Shown here piece by piece: positions 22,310 through 31,560 of a stretch of 32,214 bases of DNA. Where the stretch lies: NCBI GenBank assembly GCA_902764285.1, contig CACWVN010000063.1:1-32214 (forward strand), written 5' to 3'. The notes under the pieces were generated by a model, which was not told where the DNA came from, searched no databases, and saw nothing but the letters and a program-made list of their open reading frames with translations. A program made the translations under genes and the position numbers. This stretch comes from an uncultured Eubacteriales bacterium. Its GTDB lineage: Bacteria > Bacillota > Clostridia > Christensenellales > Aristaeellaceae. How positions within the stretch are numbered: position 1 is the first letter of the stretch; every line of letters starts with the position of its first letter.

Positions 22310-23118
22310 TTCAAAACCCCCTGGCCGGAAATCATTTTGCCGTCGGGCGAAATGACCTGTGACACTTTCATGCCGGGCCAGGACAGCAGCTCCGGTTCAC
22401 CGTCGGTGATCAGCAGCGTGTGCTCGTAGTGGGAGCACGGGCGGCCGTCCCGGGTGACGATGGTCCAACCGTCGTCCTCCTGGTACACCTTCCAGGTGCC
22501 CATGGCGATCATCGGCTCAATGGTGATCGTCATGCCCGCCTGCAGCCGTACGCCGCGGCCCGCGATGCCGTAATTGGGTACGTTCGGGTCCTCGTGCATT
22601 TCGGTGCCGATGCCGTGACCGCACAGGTCGCGGATGACGCCGTAGCCGAAGGATTCGGCGTAAGCCTGCACGGCGTGGCCGATATCGCCCAAACGGTTGC
22701 CGGCCACCGCCTGCTGCGCGCCCAGCCAGAAGCACTTTTCAGTGACCTCCACCAGCTGCTGCGCCTGGGGATTGCCGCCGCCCACCACCACGGAAAACGC
22801 GCTGTCGGACTGCCAGCCATCCAGTATGCAGGTGCAATCGACGGACAGGAGCTGTCCCTTGCGAAGCTTGTTCTTGTTCGGAAAACCATGTACGACCTGA
22901 TCGTCGACCGAAGCGCAGATCGAAGACGGGAAGCCGTTATAGCCCTTGGAGGACGGGATCCCGCCCGCGTCGCGGATCAGCTTTTCCGCCAGCTGGTCCA
23001 GATGCAGGGTGGTGACGCCCGGTTCGATCTCCCTGCGCAGCGCCTCCAGCACTTCGTGCAGCAGCGCGCCGGCCTTGCGCATCTTCTCTATCTGCGTTTC
23101 ATTCTTGATCGTGATCAT
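22306..23118 (-). CDS. map: Type I methionine aminopeptidase
   Basis: 270 residues. The five metal ligands are in place: D94 and D105 (LSVDCTCILDGWQSDSAF), H168 (LCGHGIGTEMHEDP), E201 (TIEPMI) and E232 (HYEHTLL), each offset by three from E. coli MetAP; H77 in VVHGFP is the substrate-binding histidine. It removes the initiator methionine from nascent proteins. I chose ATG 23118 (MITIKNETQIEKMRKAG) with GGAG seven bases upstream; the longer frame overlaps adk and lacks support. It lies four bases after adk. Confidence 0.97.
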   Translation of the reverse strand: MITIKNETQIEKMRKAGALLHEVLEALRREIEPGVTTLHLDQLAEKLIRDAGGIPSSKGYNGFPSSICASVDDQVVHGFPNKNKLRKGQLLSVDCTCILDGWQSDSAFSVVVGGGNPQAQQLVEVTEKCFWLGAQQAVAGNRLGDIGHAVQAYAESFGYGVIRDLCGHGIGTEMHEDPNVPNYGIAGRGVRLQAGMTITIEPMIAMGTWKVYQEDDGWTIVTRDGRPCSHYEHTLLITDGEPELLSWPGMKVSQVISPDGKMISGQGVLK

Positions 23119-23122
23119 TATG

Positions 23123-23743
23123 TCACTCCAGCGTCGCGAGGATGGCCTTGAACACATCCTCGAGTTTGCTGTCGCCGTTGACGCGGCGAAGCTTGCCGAG
23201 CCCCGAATAATAACCGATCAGCGGTTCCGTCTGCTCGTGGTAGGCCTTCAGGCGGGTCGCGATGGTCTCGGGTTGGTCGTCTTCCCGCTGGTACAGCGCC
23301 CCGCCGCAGATCGGGCAGGTGTGTTCGTCAGCGAGTTTGGAGATGTGGAAGGTGCCCTGGCACTTTCCGCATACCCGGCGCCCGGTGAGGCGGCTCAAAA
23401 GCCGCTCATCCGGTACGTCGATATCCACAACGGCGTCAGGCGCGGCAATCTCGTCCAGCGCAATGGCCTGATCCACCGTGCGGGGAAAACCATCCAGCAG
23501 GTATCCGTTCCTGGCGTCGTCCATCGCCATGCGCTCGCGCACCATGGCGATCACCACGCTGTCTGGAACCAGTTCCCCGGCGTCCATGTAGCGCTTGGCC
23601 TCCAGCCCCGTGGGGGTCTGGTTGCGAATGGCCGAGCGGAACATATCGCCGGTGGAGATGTGCGGCACCCCCAGGTGCGCGCTCACTCCGGCGGCCTGTG
23701 TGCCCTTACCGGCTCCGGGAGGGCCCAGAAAGATCAGTTTCAT
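23123..23743 (-). CDS. adk: Adenylate kinase, zinc-lid form
   Basis: 206 residues. The P-loop is GPPGAGKGT (7-15), with the NMP-binding block HISTGDMFRSAI, DGFPRT, and a long LID with four cysteines (C125, C128, C143, C146) that bind zinc, typical of Gram-positive enzymes. It catalyses ATP + AMP = 2 ADP. It lies between secY (25 bases away) and map (four bases away), the usual Firmicutes order. Confidence 0.98.
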   Translation of the reverse strand: MKLIFLGPPGAGKGTQAAGVSAHLGVPHISTGDMFRSAIRNQTPTGLEAKRYMDAGELVPDSVVIAMVRERMAMDDARNGYLLDGFPRTVDQAIALDEIAAPDAVVDIDVPDERLLSRLTGRRVCGKCQGTFHISKLADEHTCPICGGALYQREDDQPETIATRLKAYHEQTEPLIGYYSGLGKLRRVNGDSKLEDVFKAILATLE

Positions 23744-23768
23744 GCGGTTTCCTCCGATGATGGGTCGA

Positions 23769-25028
23769 TCAGTTCAGGAAGCCCTTGTAGTGGCGCATCA
23801 GCATCTGGCTCTCCAGCTCGCGCATGGTTTCCATCGCGACGGAAACCGCGATCAGCAGGGAAGACGCCGCGAACGGCAGGCTGACACCGGCGATCGAATA
23901 GATGATCATCGGGATCACCGCGAGGATCGCCAGATAGATGGCGCCGAACGTGGTGATGCGGCGGGTGATCTTCTTGATGTAGTCGCTGGTGGGCTTGCCC
24001 TGGCGAATGCCGGGGATCATGCCGCCGTTGTTCTGGATGTTCTTGGCGATCTCAACCGGGTTGAAGGTGATCTCGGAATAGAAGAAGGTGAATCCGAAGA
24101 TCATCAGGGCGAAGATCACCTGGTACAGCGCGTGGGTGGAGCTGACGTGCGCCGTCCACCACTGGTTCGCGCCCGAGTTCGGGAAGAACGCCAGGATGGT
24201 GGCCGGGAACTGCATGATCGCGTTGGCGAAGATCAGCGGCAGCACGCCGGAGGCGTTCAGCTTCAGCGGGATGTGGGTGCTCTGGCCGCCGTACATCTTG
24301 CGGCCGACCATGCGCTTGGCGTACTGGATGCGGATGCGGCGCTCGGCCAGGTCCACCAGCACGATGCCCACGACCAGGATGATGAACACGATCACCGAAG
24401 CGATCAGCCCCGCGCCGTTCACGGCTTCAGGCGCCGCGAACAGGTTGTAGATGTTCGTGCCCACGCTGCGGGCCAGGTTGGAGATGATGCCGGCGAAGAT
24501 CAGCAGCGAGATGCCGTTGCCGATGCCGTTCTCCGTGATGCGCTCGCCCATCCACATGGCGATGGCGGTGCCGGCCGCCAGGCACATGCCGATGGTCAGC
24601 AGGCCCAGGAAGCCGCCGGTGGCGTTGGCGCGCAGGCCGATGGTCAGCGCGATGGCCTGCACGAAGCCCAGACCGACCGTCACGTAACGGGTGATCTGCG
24701 CGATCTTCTTGCGGCCTTCCTCGCCTTCCTTCTGCAGTTCTTCCAGCTTCGGGATCGCCACGCACAGCAGCTGCATGATGATGCTCGCGTTGATGTACGG
24801 GGTGATGCCCATCGCCATGATGGTGTAGTTGGAAAGATCCGAGCCGGTCATCGAATTGATGAAGCCCAGCAGGGAGTACTTCTCCAGCGCCGACGAAATC
24901 ATGCTGGTGTTGACGCCCGGGGTCGGAACGTAGCACAGCAGCCGGTAGATCAGCAGCATGCCCAGGGTATACAGGATCTTCTTGCGAAGATCGGCGATCT
25001 TCCAGGCGTTCTTCAATGTCTCAAGCAT
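23769..25028 (-). CDS. secY: Preprotein translocase subunit SecY
   Basis: 419 residues with ten predicted membrane helices. Conserved stretches include IYRLLCYVPTPGVNTSMI in helix 1, the plug region FINSMTGSDLSNYTIMAMGI, the RRIRIQYAKRMVG cytoplasmic loop and the C-terminal SQMLMRHYKGFLN. It forms the protein-conducting channel with SecE and SecG. Its ATG is one base beyond the rplO stop, so translation is coupled. Confidence 0.98.
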   Translation of the reverse strand: MLETLKNAWKIADLRKKILYTLGMLLIYRLLCYVPTPGVNTSMISSALEKYSLLGFINSMTGSDLSNYTIMAMGITPYINASIIMQLLCVAIPKLEELQKEGEEGRKKIAQITRYVTVGLGFVQAIALTIGLRANATGGFLGLLTIGMCLAAGTAIAMWMGERITENGIGNGISLLIFAGIISNLARSVGTNIYNLFAAPEAVNGAGLIASVIVFIILVVGIVLVDLAERRIRIQYAKRMVGRKMYGGQSTHIPLKLNASGVLPLIFANAIMQFPATILAFFPNSGANQWWTAHVSSTHALYQVIFALMIFGFTFFYSEITFNPVEIAKNIQNNGGMIPGIRQGKPTSDYIKKITRRITTFGAIYLAILAVIPMIIYSIAGVSLPFAASSLLIAVSVAMETMRELESQMLMRHYKGFLN

Positions 25029-25029
25029 A

Positions 25030-25470
25030 TCAGAACACCTCGACTTTCCCGCCTGCAGCCTCGATCTTTTCCTTCGCGGTGGCGGTGAACTTGTTCGCCT
25101 GCACCGTCAGTTTCTTGGTGATTTCGCCGTTGCCCAGGATCTTCACGCCGTCCTGAACGTTCTTCAGGATGCCGGCCTGGATCAGCTCGACGGGGCTGAC
25201 CACCTCGCCGTCCTCAAAGATGTTGAGGCGCTCGACGTTCACGGTGGCGTATTCCACGCGGAACTTGTTGGTGAAGCCGCGCTTGGGCAGGCGCATCGTC
25301 AGGGGCATCTGGCCGCCTTCGAAGCCGGGCCGCTTGCCGCCGCCGGAACGGGCCTTGGCGCCCTTGTGGCCCTTGCCGGAGGTCTTGCCCAGACCGGAAC
25401 CCGTGCCGCGTCCCAGGCGCTTCGGAGCCGTGGTTGCGCCCACAGCGGGTTTGAGATCATGAAGTTTCAT
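25030..25470 (-). CDS. rplO: 50S ribosomal protein L15
   Basis: 146 residues, full length. The Gly/Lys/Arg-rich N-terminal extension ([20 protein letters not shown], then [15 protein letters not shown]) that threads into 23S rRNA is intact, and the C-terminal domain ends [12 protein letters not shown] 25470 has AGGAGG upstream; rpmD lies 15 bases before it. Confidence 0.98.
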   Translation of the reverse strand: MKLHDLKPAVGATTAPKRLGRGTGSGLGKTSGKGHKGAKARSGGGKRPGFEGGQMPLTMRLPKRGFTNKFRVEYATVNVERLNIFEDGEVVSPVELIQAGILKNVQDGVKILGNGEITKKLTVQANKFTATAKEKIEAAGGKVEVF

Positions 25471-25485
25471 GTTGACCAGGCCTCC

Positions 25486-25668
25486 TTACTCTGCAATCTC
25501 TTCGACCTTCACCATGTGCTTGACCTTGAAGATCATGCCGCGGACGGCGGGATTGTCTTCCTTCACAACGGTGTGGCCGATGTGATGCAGGCCCAGCGCC
25601 TTGATGGTGGCGATCTGGTCCTTCAGGCAAGCGATGGTGGACTTGGTCTGCGTAATCTTAAGCTTCAT
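25486..25668 (-). CDS. rpmD: 50S ribosomal protein L30
   Basis: 60 residues: [20 protein letters not shown], then [20 protein letters not shown], the standard bacterial L30 pattern. It binds 23S rRNA and is absent from some bacteria, so its presence here is mildly informative. It lies 14 bases after rpsE. Confidence 0.97.
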   Translation of the reverse strand: MKLKITQTKSTIACLKDQIATIKALGLHHIGHTVVKEDNPAVRGMIFKVKHMVKVEEIAE

Positions 25669-25682
25669 TTCGATGTACCCCC

Positions 25683-26186
25683 TTAACCGAGCAGCTCTTC
25701 GACGGACTTGCCGCGCATCGCAGCGACCTGCTCGGCGCTGCGGAGCTGCTTAAGCCCTGCCAGGGTGGCGCGAACCATGTTGATCTTGTTGTTGCTGCCG
25801 ATGCTCTTGGTCACGATGTCCTTGATGCCAGCGGCCTCCAGGACGGCGCGGACCGGACCGCCGGCGATCACGCCGGTACCTTCCGGAGCGGGCAGCATCT
25901 TCACCTTGCCGGTGCCGAACACGCCGGTCACCTCGTGGGGAATGGTCGTGCCGTTCAGCGGGATGGTCACCATGGTCTTCTTGGCGTCTTCCAGTCCCTT
26001 GCGAATCGCTTCGGGAATTTCAACGGCCTTGCCCATGCCGCAGCCCACGGTGCCGGGGTTTTCGGTGTCGCCCACCACCATCAGCGCGGAAAACCGCATG
26101 TTGCGGCCGCCCTTGACGGTCTTGGAGACGCGGTTCACGGCAACCAGCTTTTCAATAAATCTGTTATCTTCTTCTCTGCGCTGCAT
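25683..26186 (-). CDS. rpsE: 30S ribosomal protein S5
   Basis: 167 residues from ATG 26186 ([10 protein letters not shown]). An in-frame ATG at 26195 lies only two bases from AGGAGG, too close, whereas 26186 is 11 bases away; the choice adds or removes three residues. The dsRBD-like N-terminal half has [20 protein letters not shown] and the C-terminal half [18 protein letters not shown]5 influences decoding accuracy and binds at the 30S mRNA entry. It lies upstream of rpmD. Confidence 0.97.
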   Translation of the reverse strand: MQRREEDNRFIEKLVAVNRVSKTVKGGRNMRFSALMVVGDTENPGTVGCGMGKAVEIPEAIRKGLEDAKKTMVTIPLNGTTIPHEVTGVFGTGKVKMLPAPEGTGVIAGGPVRAVLEAAGIKDIVTKSIGSNNKINMVRATLAGLKQLRSAEQVAAMRGKSVEELLG

Positions 26187-26204
26187 TGCGTTCATACCCT
26201 CCTA

Positions 26205-26573
26205 TTAGAAGTCCAGACCGCCTTCGCGAGCGCCAGCTGCCAGCTCGGCCACGCGACCGGTGTAGATGTAGCCGCCGCGATCAAAGACGACTTCCTTGAT
26301 GCCGGCCTTGATGGCGCGCTCTGCGATGATCTTGCCGACGATCTTGGCCTCGCCCTTCTTGTCGCAATCCGCGACCTGAGCGGCGATTTCCTTTTCCACG
26401 GTGCTCGCCGCGGCCAGGGTGTTGCCGGCGACGTCGTCAATGATCTGAGCATAGATGTGCTTGTTGCTGCGGAATACGCACAGCCGGGGCCGTTCGGGCG
26501 TCCCGCTGATCTTTTTGCGTACGCGCTCGTGACGGATCTTGCGAACCTCGTTGCGATCACGCTTATTAAACAT
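26205..26573 (-). CDS. rplR: 50S ribosomal protein L18
   Basis: 122 residues. A basic N-terminus ([19 protein letters not shown]), then [18 protein letters not shown] and a C-terminal [16 protein letters not shown] are all canonical. L18 carries 5S rRNA into the central protuberance with L5. It lies between rplF and rpsE with short gaps of 18 bases each side or less. Confidence 0.98.
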   Translation of the reverse strand: MFNKRDRNEVRKIRHERVRKKISGTPERPRLCVFRSNKHIYAQIIDDVAGNTLAAASTVEKEIAAQVADCDKKGEAKIVGKIIAERAIKAGIKEVVFDRGGYIYTGRVAELAAGAREGGLDF

Positions 26574-26591
26574 TTGCGGTTACCTCCCTCA

Positions 26592-27140
26592 TTACTTCTT
26601 ACCGGCCTTGCCTTCCTTGTGGCGGACGTATTCGTTCTCATAGCGGATGCCCTTGCCGTGGTACGGTTCAGGCTTGCGGATGGCGCGGATATCGGCGGCG
26701 ATGGCGCCGACCAGCTGCTTGTCAATGCCCTTGACGGAGAAGTTCACGTTGCTCTTGTCCACGTCGAACTCTATGCCGGCGGGGGCGTCCACGATCACGG
26801 GATGAGAATAACCGACCGCGATGGTCAGCTGGTTCTTGTTCCACTCGGCAATACGCCAGCCGACGCCTTCGATATGCAGCTTCTTCTCGAATCCCTGGGT
26901 GACGCCAACAACCATGTTATGGATCAGGGACCGGTACAAACCATGCATCGAGCGGTGGGGCTTGCTGTCGGACGGGCGGGACACGATCACTTCGGCGCCG
27001 ACCTGTTCGACTTTGATATCCTTATTGACCTTCTGACTCAGTTCACCCTTGGGGCCCTTGACGGTCACGGTGTTGTCGTCCGCGATGGTCACGGTTACGC
27101 CGGCGGGAACCGGAATCGGAAGCTTACCGATTCGACTCAT
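26592..27140 (-). CDS. rplF: 50S ribosomal protein L6
   Basis: 182 residues made of two L6 repeats: SRIGKLPIPVPAGVTVTIAD at the start, GVGWRIAE in the middle, and the signature PEPYHGKGIRYENEYVRHKE near the C-terminus. L6 binds 23S rRNA near the sarcin-ricin loop. ATG 27140 is preceded by GGAGGTG; rpsH lies 21 bases upstream. Confidence 0.98.
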   Translation of the reverse strand: MSRIGKLPIPVPAGVTVTIADDNTVTVKGPKGELSQKVNKDIKVEQVGAEVIVSRPSDSKPHRSMHGLYRSLIHNMVVGVTQGFEKKLHIEGVGWRIAEWNKNQLTIAVGYSHPVIVDAPAGIEFDVDKSNVNFSVKGIDKQLVGAIAADIRAIRKPEPYHGKGIRYENEYVRHKEGKAGKK

Positions 27141-27161
27141 TCTAGTGCACCTCCAAACTTC

Positions 27162-27563
27162 TTACCAGATATAGGCCAGAACTTCGCCGCCGACACCCGC
27201 CGCGCGGGCTTCCTTGTCGGTCATCACGCCCTTGGACGTGGAAACGATGGCGATTCCCAGGCCGCCCAGGACCTTCGGGATCTCGTCGTTCCTGGCGTAA
27301 ACGCGCAGTCCAGGCTTGGAAATGCGCTTCAGACCCTTGATGACGGATTCCTTGCCCTGCATGTACTTCAGGACGATCTTGATCTGCCCCTGCAGGCCGT
27401 CATCGATATAATCAACAGACTTAATGTAGCCTTCGTCCAGCAGGATCTTCGCGATTGCCTTCTTCATGTTGGAAGCGGGCATCGTCACGGCGTCGTGTCT
27501 GGCAATAAGGCCATTACGGATTCTGGTCAGCATATCCGCGATGGGATCATTAATAACAGCCAT
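27162..27563 (-). CDS. rpsH: 30S ribosomal protein S8
   Basis: 133 residues, standard. It begins [20 protein letters not shown] and carries the conserved C-terminal block [20 protein letters not shown] with [10 protein letters not shown]8 is a primary 16S rRNA binder, and in E. coli it represses the spc operon by binding mRNA. ATG 27563 with GGAGGTAACAAA upstream. Confidence 0.98.
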   Translation of the reverse strand: MAVINDPIADMLTRIRNGLIARHDAVTMPASNMKKAIAKILLDEGYIKSVDYIDDGLQGQIKIVLKYMQGKESVIKGLKRISKPGLRVYARNDEIPKVLGGLGIAIVSTSKGVMTDKEARAAGVGGEVLAYIW

Positions 27564-27588
27564 TTTGTTACCTCCTTAACTTGCCAGA

Positions 27589-27774
27589 TTACCAGCTGGC
27601 CTTGCGCACGCCCGGAATCTGGCCCGCATAGGCCAGTTCGCGGAAGCAAATGCGGCACACGCCGTACTTGCGAAGCACCGAGTGCGGGCGGCCGCAGATG
27701 CGGCAGCGGGTGTAGGCGCGGGTAGAAAACTTAGCGGGCCGGGCCTGCTTAACCTTCATGCTTGTCTTAGCCAC
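27589..27774 (-). CDS. rpsN: 30S ribosomal protein S14, zinc type
   Basis: 61 residues, GTG start at 27774 with GGAGG nine bases upstream. Two CxxC pairs, CRIC in RCRICGRPH and CRIC in VCRICFRE, mark the short zinc-binding type Z form typical of Gram-positives. It lies between rplE and rpsH. Confidence 0.98.
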   Translation of the reverse strand: MAKTSMKVKQARPAKFSTRAYTRCRICGRPHSVLRKYGVCRICFRELAYAGQIPGVRKASW

Positions 27775-27793
27775 GTTGAATTTCCTCCTTCAA

Positions 27794-28333
27794 TCAGGCC
27801 TGGAACGGCATGCCCAGCAGGCGGAGCAGTTCCTTGGCTTCCTCGTCGGTCTTGGCGGTGGTGACGAAGATCATCTCCATGCCGCGGATCTTTTCAACCT
27901 TGTCGTAATCGATCTCGGGGAAAATCAGCTGTTCGCGAACGCCCAGGCTGTAATTGCCGCGGCCGTCAAAGGCCTTGGTGGATACGCCGCGGAAGTCGCG
28001 CACGCGGGGCAGCACGATGCTAACGAGCTTGTCGGTGAATTCATACATGCGGTCGCCGCGCAGCGTCACCTTCGCGCCCACGTTCATGCCGGCGCGCAGC
28101 TTGAAGTTCGCGATGGACTTCTTGGCCTTGGTGACCAGGGGCTTCTGACCGGCGATGGTCGTCAGTTCCTCGACGGCCAGCTCCAGCGCCTTGGCGTTGT
28201 CCTTGCAATCGCCCAGGCCCATGTTGATGACGATCTTCTCCAGACGCGGAATTTCCATCACGTTCTTGTACTCGAACCGCTGCTGCAGCGCCGGTACAAC
28301 TTCCGCGCGGTACTTATCCTTTAATCTAGCCAC
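27794..28333 (-). CDS. rplE: 50S ribosomal protein L5
   Basis: 179 residues, GTG start at 28333 with GGGAGG upstream. Family blocks include [60 protein letters not shown] and a C-terminal [17 protein letters not shown]5 binds 5S rRNA and contacts the P-site tRNA. Confidence 0.98.
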   Translation of the reverse strand: MARLKDKYRAEVVPALQQRFEYKNVMEIPRLEKIVINMGLGDCKDNAKALELAVEELTTIAGQKPLVTKAKKSIANFKLRAGMNVGAKVTLRGDRMYEFTDKLVSIVLPRVRDFRGVSTKAFDGRGNYSLGVREQLIFPEIDYDKVEKIRGMEMIFVTTAKTDEEAKELLRLLGMPFQA

Positions 28334-28354
28334 TGTGCTAATCCTCCCTTAACA

Positions 28355-28702
28355 TCAGTTGTCAAAGACCGCTTTGCACTGCTTGCACACGCGGCGCTTG
28401 CGGCGAGAGGCCTTGCCTTCGCCTTCGATAAACACATGGCCGATTCGGGTGGGCTTGCCGCACTTGGGGCAAATCACCATCACGTTGGACGCGCTGATGG
28501 GCGCTTCCTTTTCGATGATGCCGCCGGGCATGCCCTGTCCGCGGGGCTTCTGGTGCTTTTTCACCATGTTGATGCCTTCGACGATGATCCGGCCGGTCTC
28601 GGGGAAGACCTTCTGAACCTTGCCAGTGTTGTCCTTCTTGTTCTTGTCTTCGCCGGCGATCACCTTGACGGTATCGCCGACTTTCACGCTCAGCTTAGCC
28701 AT
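28355..28702 (-). CDS. rplX: 50S ribosomal protein L24
   Basis: 115 residues. The KOW motif lies at the N-terminus (VGDTVKVIAGEDKNKKDNTG), followed by GINMVKKHQKPRG. Two cysteine pairs, CPKC and CKQC, form the C-terminal zinc ribbon found in many Firmicutes L24s. L24 is an early assembly protein. It lies 12 bases after rplN. Confidence 0.98.
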   Translation of the reverse strand: MAKLSVKVGDTVKVIAGEDKNKKDNTGKVQKVFPETGRIIVEGINMVKKHQKPRGQGMPGGIIEKEAPISASNVMVICPKCGKPTRIGHVFIEGEGKASRRKRRVCKQCKAVFDN

Positions 28703-28714
28703 GGTGCACCTCCA

Positions 28715-29083
28715 TTAAAGCACTTCGGGGGCCAGCGAAACGATCTTCATATAATCCTTTTCGCGGAGCTCACGAGCCACGGGCCCAAAGATGCGGGTGC
28801 CCCTGGGCTGCTTCTGTTCATTGATGATAACGGCGGCGTTGTCGTCAAAACGGATATAGGTGCCGTCGGGACGACGATACTGCTTCTTCGTGCGAACGAT
28901 GACGGCCTTGACGACCTCGCCCTTCTTCACCGCGCCGCCGGGCGTCGCGGTCTTGACGGAAGCGACGATCACATCGCCAATGCTGCCGGTGCGGCGGAAA
29001 GAGCCGCCCAGCACGCGGAAGCACATGATTTCCTTAGCGCCGGAATTATCGGCTACCTTCAAACGAGTTTGAGGCTGAATCAT
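28715..29083 (-). CDS. rplN: 50S ribosomal protein L14
   Basis: 122 residues, canonical throughout: [40 protein letters not shown] and the ending [16 protein letters not shown]14 forms an intersubunit bridge and binds the silencing factor RsfS. ATG 29083 with AGGAAG upstream. Confidence 0.98.
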   Translation of the reverse strand: MIQPQTRLKVADNSGAKEIMCFRVLGGSFRRTGSIGDVIVASVKTATPGGAVKKGEVVKAVIVRTKKQYRRPDGTYIRFDDNAAVIINEQKQPRGTRIFGPVARELREKDYMKIVSLAPEVL

Positions 29084-29104
29084 ATTACTCTTCCTCCTTG
29101 CGGC

Positions 29105-29365
29105 TTACTTCGCCTTTTCGATGATTTCAACAAGGCGCCAGCGCTTTTCCTTGGAAAGCGGGCGGGTCTCCATGATCTTCACGGTATCGCCGACGCCGCA
29201 CTGGTTCTCCTCGTCGTGGACCTTGATCTTGTTGGTACGGTTCATGATCTTGCCGTACAGCGGATGCTTCACGCGGGTGCGAATCGCGACCACGATGGTC
29301 TTGTCCATCTTATCGGAAACAACCACGCCGATACGAGTTTTGCGCATGCCTCTTGCTTCAGCCAT
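29105..29365 (-). CDS. rpsQ: 30S ribosomal protein S17
   Basis: 86 residues with an OB fold: [20 protein letters not shown], then [20 protein letters not shown] and [18 protein letters not shown]. It is a primary 16S rRNA binder. ATG 29365 with AGGAGG upstream; 21 bases after rpmC. Confidence 0.98.
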   Translation of the reverse strand: MAEARGMRKTRIGVVVSDKMDKTIVVAIRTRVKHPLYGKIMNRTNKIKVHDEENQCGVGDTVKIMETRPLSKEKRWRLVEIIEKAK

Positions 29366-29386
29366 TTTCAGTTGCCTCCTTTCGCG

Positions 29387-29599
29387 TTACGCCTTCCCGG
29401 CCAGCTCGCGCTGGCGGATGACGGTCTTGACCCGCGCGATGCTCTTCTTGCACTCGCGGATGGCCGCGGTGTTCTGCAGCTGGCCAGTCGCCAGCTGGAA
29501 GCGCAGGTTGAACAGCTCGCTCTTCTTGTCCTTCAGATCGGTGTCGAGCTCGGCCAACGTCTTGGCCTGCAGGGCCTTCAGTTCGTCCTTCGTCTTCAC
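29387..29599 (-). CDS. rpmC: 50S ribosomal protein L29
   Basis: 70 residues, a helical hairpin: [39 protein letters not shown] and a basic ending with [20 protein letters not shown] start at 29599 overlapping the rplP stop by four bases (GTGA), so translation is coupled. L29 sits at the tunnel exit and helps bind SRP and trigger factor. Confidence 0.97.
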   Translation of the reverse strand: MKTKDELKALQAKTLAELDTDLKDKKSELFNLRFQLATGQLQNTAAIRECKKSIARVKTVIRQRELAGKA

Positions 29600-30063
29600 T
29601 GCTCTTCACCACCCATCTCGGTAACGGCCTCTTCCACAGGGGCCTCTTCCGCCACGGCCTCGCGCTTGATGAACTTGGTCGTGATCGGCATCTTGTGGCC
29701 GGCCAGGCGCAGGGCCTCGCGGGCGACTTCTTCGGGGATACCGGCCATCTCAAACAGCACGCGGCCGGGCTTCACGACGGCAACCCAGTACTCCGGGGCG
29801 CCCTTGCCGGAACCCATTCGGGTCTCGGCGGGCTTGGCCGTGATGGGCTTGTCGGGGAAAATCTTGATCCAGACCTTGCCGCCGCGCTTGGTGCGACGGG
29901 CCATGGCCTGACGGGCGGCCTCGATCTGGTTGGAGGTCACCCAGCCGGGCTGGGTGGCAACGAGGCCATAATCGCCGTAAGCGAGGAAATTGCCGCGCTG
30001 GGCCTTTCCCTTCATGCGACCGCGCTGCTGTTTGCGGTGCTTGACTCTCTTGGGCATCAGCAT
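29596..30063 (-). CDS. rplP: 50S ribosomal protein L16
   Basis: 155 residues. [19 protein letters not shown] is the standard start, followed by [20 protein letters not shown] and [19 protein letters not shown]. The acidic C-terminal tail ([20 protein letters not shown]) makes it about 10-15 residues longer than usual. L16 organises the A-site region of the 50S subunit. Confidence 0.98.
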   Translation of the reverse strand: MLMPKRVKHRKQQRGRMKGKAQRGNFLAYGDYGLVATQPGWVTSNQIEAARQAMARRTKRGGKVWIKIFPDKPITAKPAETRMGSGKGAPEYWVAVVKPGRVLFEMAGIPEEVAREALRLAGHKMPITTKFIKREAVAEEAPVEEAVTEMGGEEQ

Positions 30064-30066
30064 GAC

Positions 30067-30846
30067 TCAGTTGCCTCCTTCCTTGCGCTCAGTGCGCTCG
30101 CCGCGGGGCGCGCGATCGCGATCGCCGCGCGGGCCGCGGTCATTCCTTCTCCTGTCGCCGCGGCCGGCAAACGGGCTCTTCAGGTCGGTATAGCCTTCCA
30201 GAACCTTCTTGCCGTCCTTCGGCAGCACCTGGCCCTTGTAGATCCACACCTTGACGCCGATGCGGCCGTAGGTCGTCCGGGCCTCGCAGAAGCCGTAGTC
30301 GATGTTGGCGCGCAGGGTCTGCAGCGGGATGGAGCCCTCGTGGTAGCCCTCGGAGCGGGCGATGTCGGCGCCGCCCAGACGGCCGGAGCAGGAGGTCTTG
30401 ATGCCCTTCGCGCCCGCCTTCATGCTGCGGCTGATGGCCTGCTTCATGGCGCGGCGGAAGGAAATGCGCTTTTCGAGCTGCTGGGCGATGTTCTCGGCAA
30501 CGAGGGTCGCGTCGGTATCGGGATTCTTGATCTCCATGATATCGAGGGCCACCTGGCGGCCGGTGAACTGCTCCAGCTCCTTCTTCAGGGCTTCGACGCC
30601 GGCGCCGCCCTTGCCGATCACGATGCCGGGCTTGGCGGTGTACACGGAAACGTGCATCTTGGCGCCTGCGCGCTGGATATCAATGCGGGAAATGCCCGCG
30701 GTGTTCAGCTTTTCCTTCAGCATCTTGCGAAGGTTGTAATCTTCGATCAGGTTGTTGGAAAAATCCTTTTTCCCTGCGTACCACTTGGTGCTCCAGTCCA
30801 GGATGACACCAACGCGGGCGCCGTGGGGATTAACTTTCTGTCCCAT
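30067..30846 (-). CDS. rpsC: 30S ribosomal protein S3
   Basis: 259 residues. The KH domain holds [20 protein letters not shown] (about 75-94), and the C-terminal domain has [20 protein letters not shown]. After about residue 225 there is a charged tail rich in Arg, Gly, Asp and Glu ([20 protein letters not shown]), absent from the short Bacillus form. S3 lines the mRNA entry channel and contributes helicase activity. It lies three bases before rplP. Confidence 0.98.
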   Translation of the reverse strand: MGQKVNPHGARVGVILDWSTKWYAGKKDFSNNLIEDYNLRKMLKEKLNTAGISRIDIQRAGAKMHVSVYTAKPGIVIGKGGAGVEALKKELEQFTGRQVALDIMEIKNPDTDATLVAENIAQQLEKRISFRRAMKQAISRSMKAGAKGIKTSCSGRLGGADIARSEGYHEGSIPLQTLRANIDYGFCEARTTYGRIGVKVWIYKGQVLPKDGKKVLEGYTDLKSPFAGRGDRRRNDRGPRGDRDRAPRGERTERKEGGN

Positions 30847-30859
30847 TTTATATCCTCCC

Positions 30860-31240
30860 TCACTTCTGGTCGAGCACGATCGTGATGTGGCTGGTGTGCT
30901 TCTTGATCATGTCGGCACGACCGTGGGAACGCGCCCAGTAACGCTTCAGAGTCGGGCCCTGGTTCGCGTACACCTCCGCGACGTACAGGGTGGAGCGATC
31001 CATCTCCTTGAACTCGGCGTTCGCGATCGCGCTGTTCAGCAGCTTTTCCACCACCGGCGCGGCGCTCTTGGGCGTATACATGAGGATTGCCAGCGCATCG
31101 TCAACCTGCTTGCCGCGGATCAGATCCACCACGATCTTCGCCTTGCGGGGCGCAACGCGGACGTACTTGGCAGTCGCGCGCGGGCGCTTGTCGGCATTGG
31201 CCTGGCGCGCCGCGGCCTTCTCTTTAACACGAGTTGCCAT
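30860..31240 (-). CDS. rplV: 50S ribosomal protein L22
   Basis: 126 residues. After a basic Ala/Lys-rich extension comes [24 protein letters not shown] (two halves of one block), then [16 protein letters not shown] and the beta-hairpin [20 protein letters not shown] that reaches into the exit tunnel and is the site of macrolide-resistance changes. ATG 31240 with GGAGTG upstream. Confidence 0.97.
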   Translation of the reverse strand: MATRVKEKAAARQANADKRPRATAKYVRVAPRKAKIVVDLIRGKQVDDALAILMYTPKSAAPVVEKLLNSAIANAEFKEMDRSTLYVAEVYANQGPTLKRYWARSHGRADMIKKHTSHITIVLDQK

Positions 31241-31260
31241 ATCTCTTTACACTCCTTCCG

Positions 31261-31539
31261 TTACTTGCGGGATGACGCTTTTTCACCGGCGTGTCCCCTG
31301 AAGGTACGGGTGGGGGCGAACTCGCCGAACTTGTGTCCGACCATATCCTCGGTAACATAAACCGGAACATGCTTGCGGCCGTCATGGACGGCAACCGTGT
31401 GCCCGATAAAATCCGGGAAGATCGTGGATGAACGGGACCAGGTCTTCAGAACCTTCTTGTCGCCGGACTGGTTCATCTCCTGCACGCGCTTCAGCAGCGC
31501 CGGCTGGATGAAAGGACCCTTTTTAACAGATCTGCTCAT
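31261..31539 (-). CDS. rpsS: 30S ribosomal protein S19
   Basis: 92 residues, canonical: [20 protein letters not shown], then [20 protein letters not shown] and [19 protein letters not shown]19 works with S13 in the 30S head. ATG 31539 with GGAGGCATACCCA upstream; 21 bases after rplB. Confidence 0.98.
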   Translation of the reverse strand: MSRSVKKGPFIQPALLKRVQEMNQSGDKKVLKTWSRSSTIFPDFIGHTVAVHDGRKHVPVYVTEDMVGHKFGEFAPTRTFRGHAGEKASSRK

Positions 31540-31560
31540 TGGGTATGCCTCCTTTCAGGC

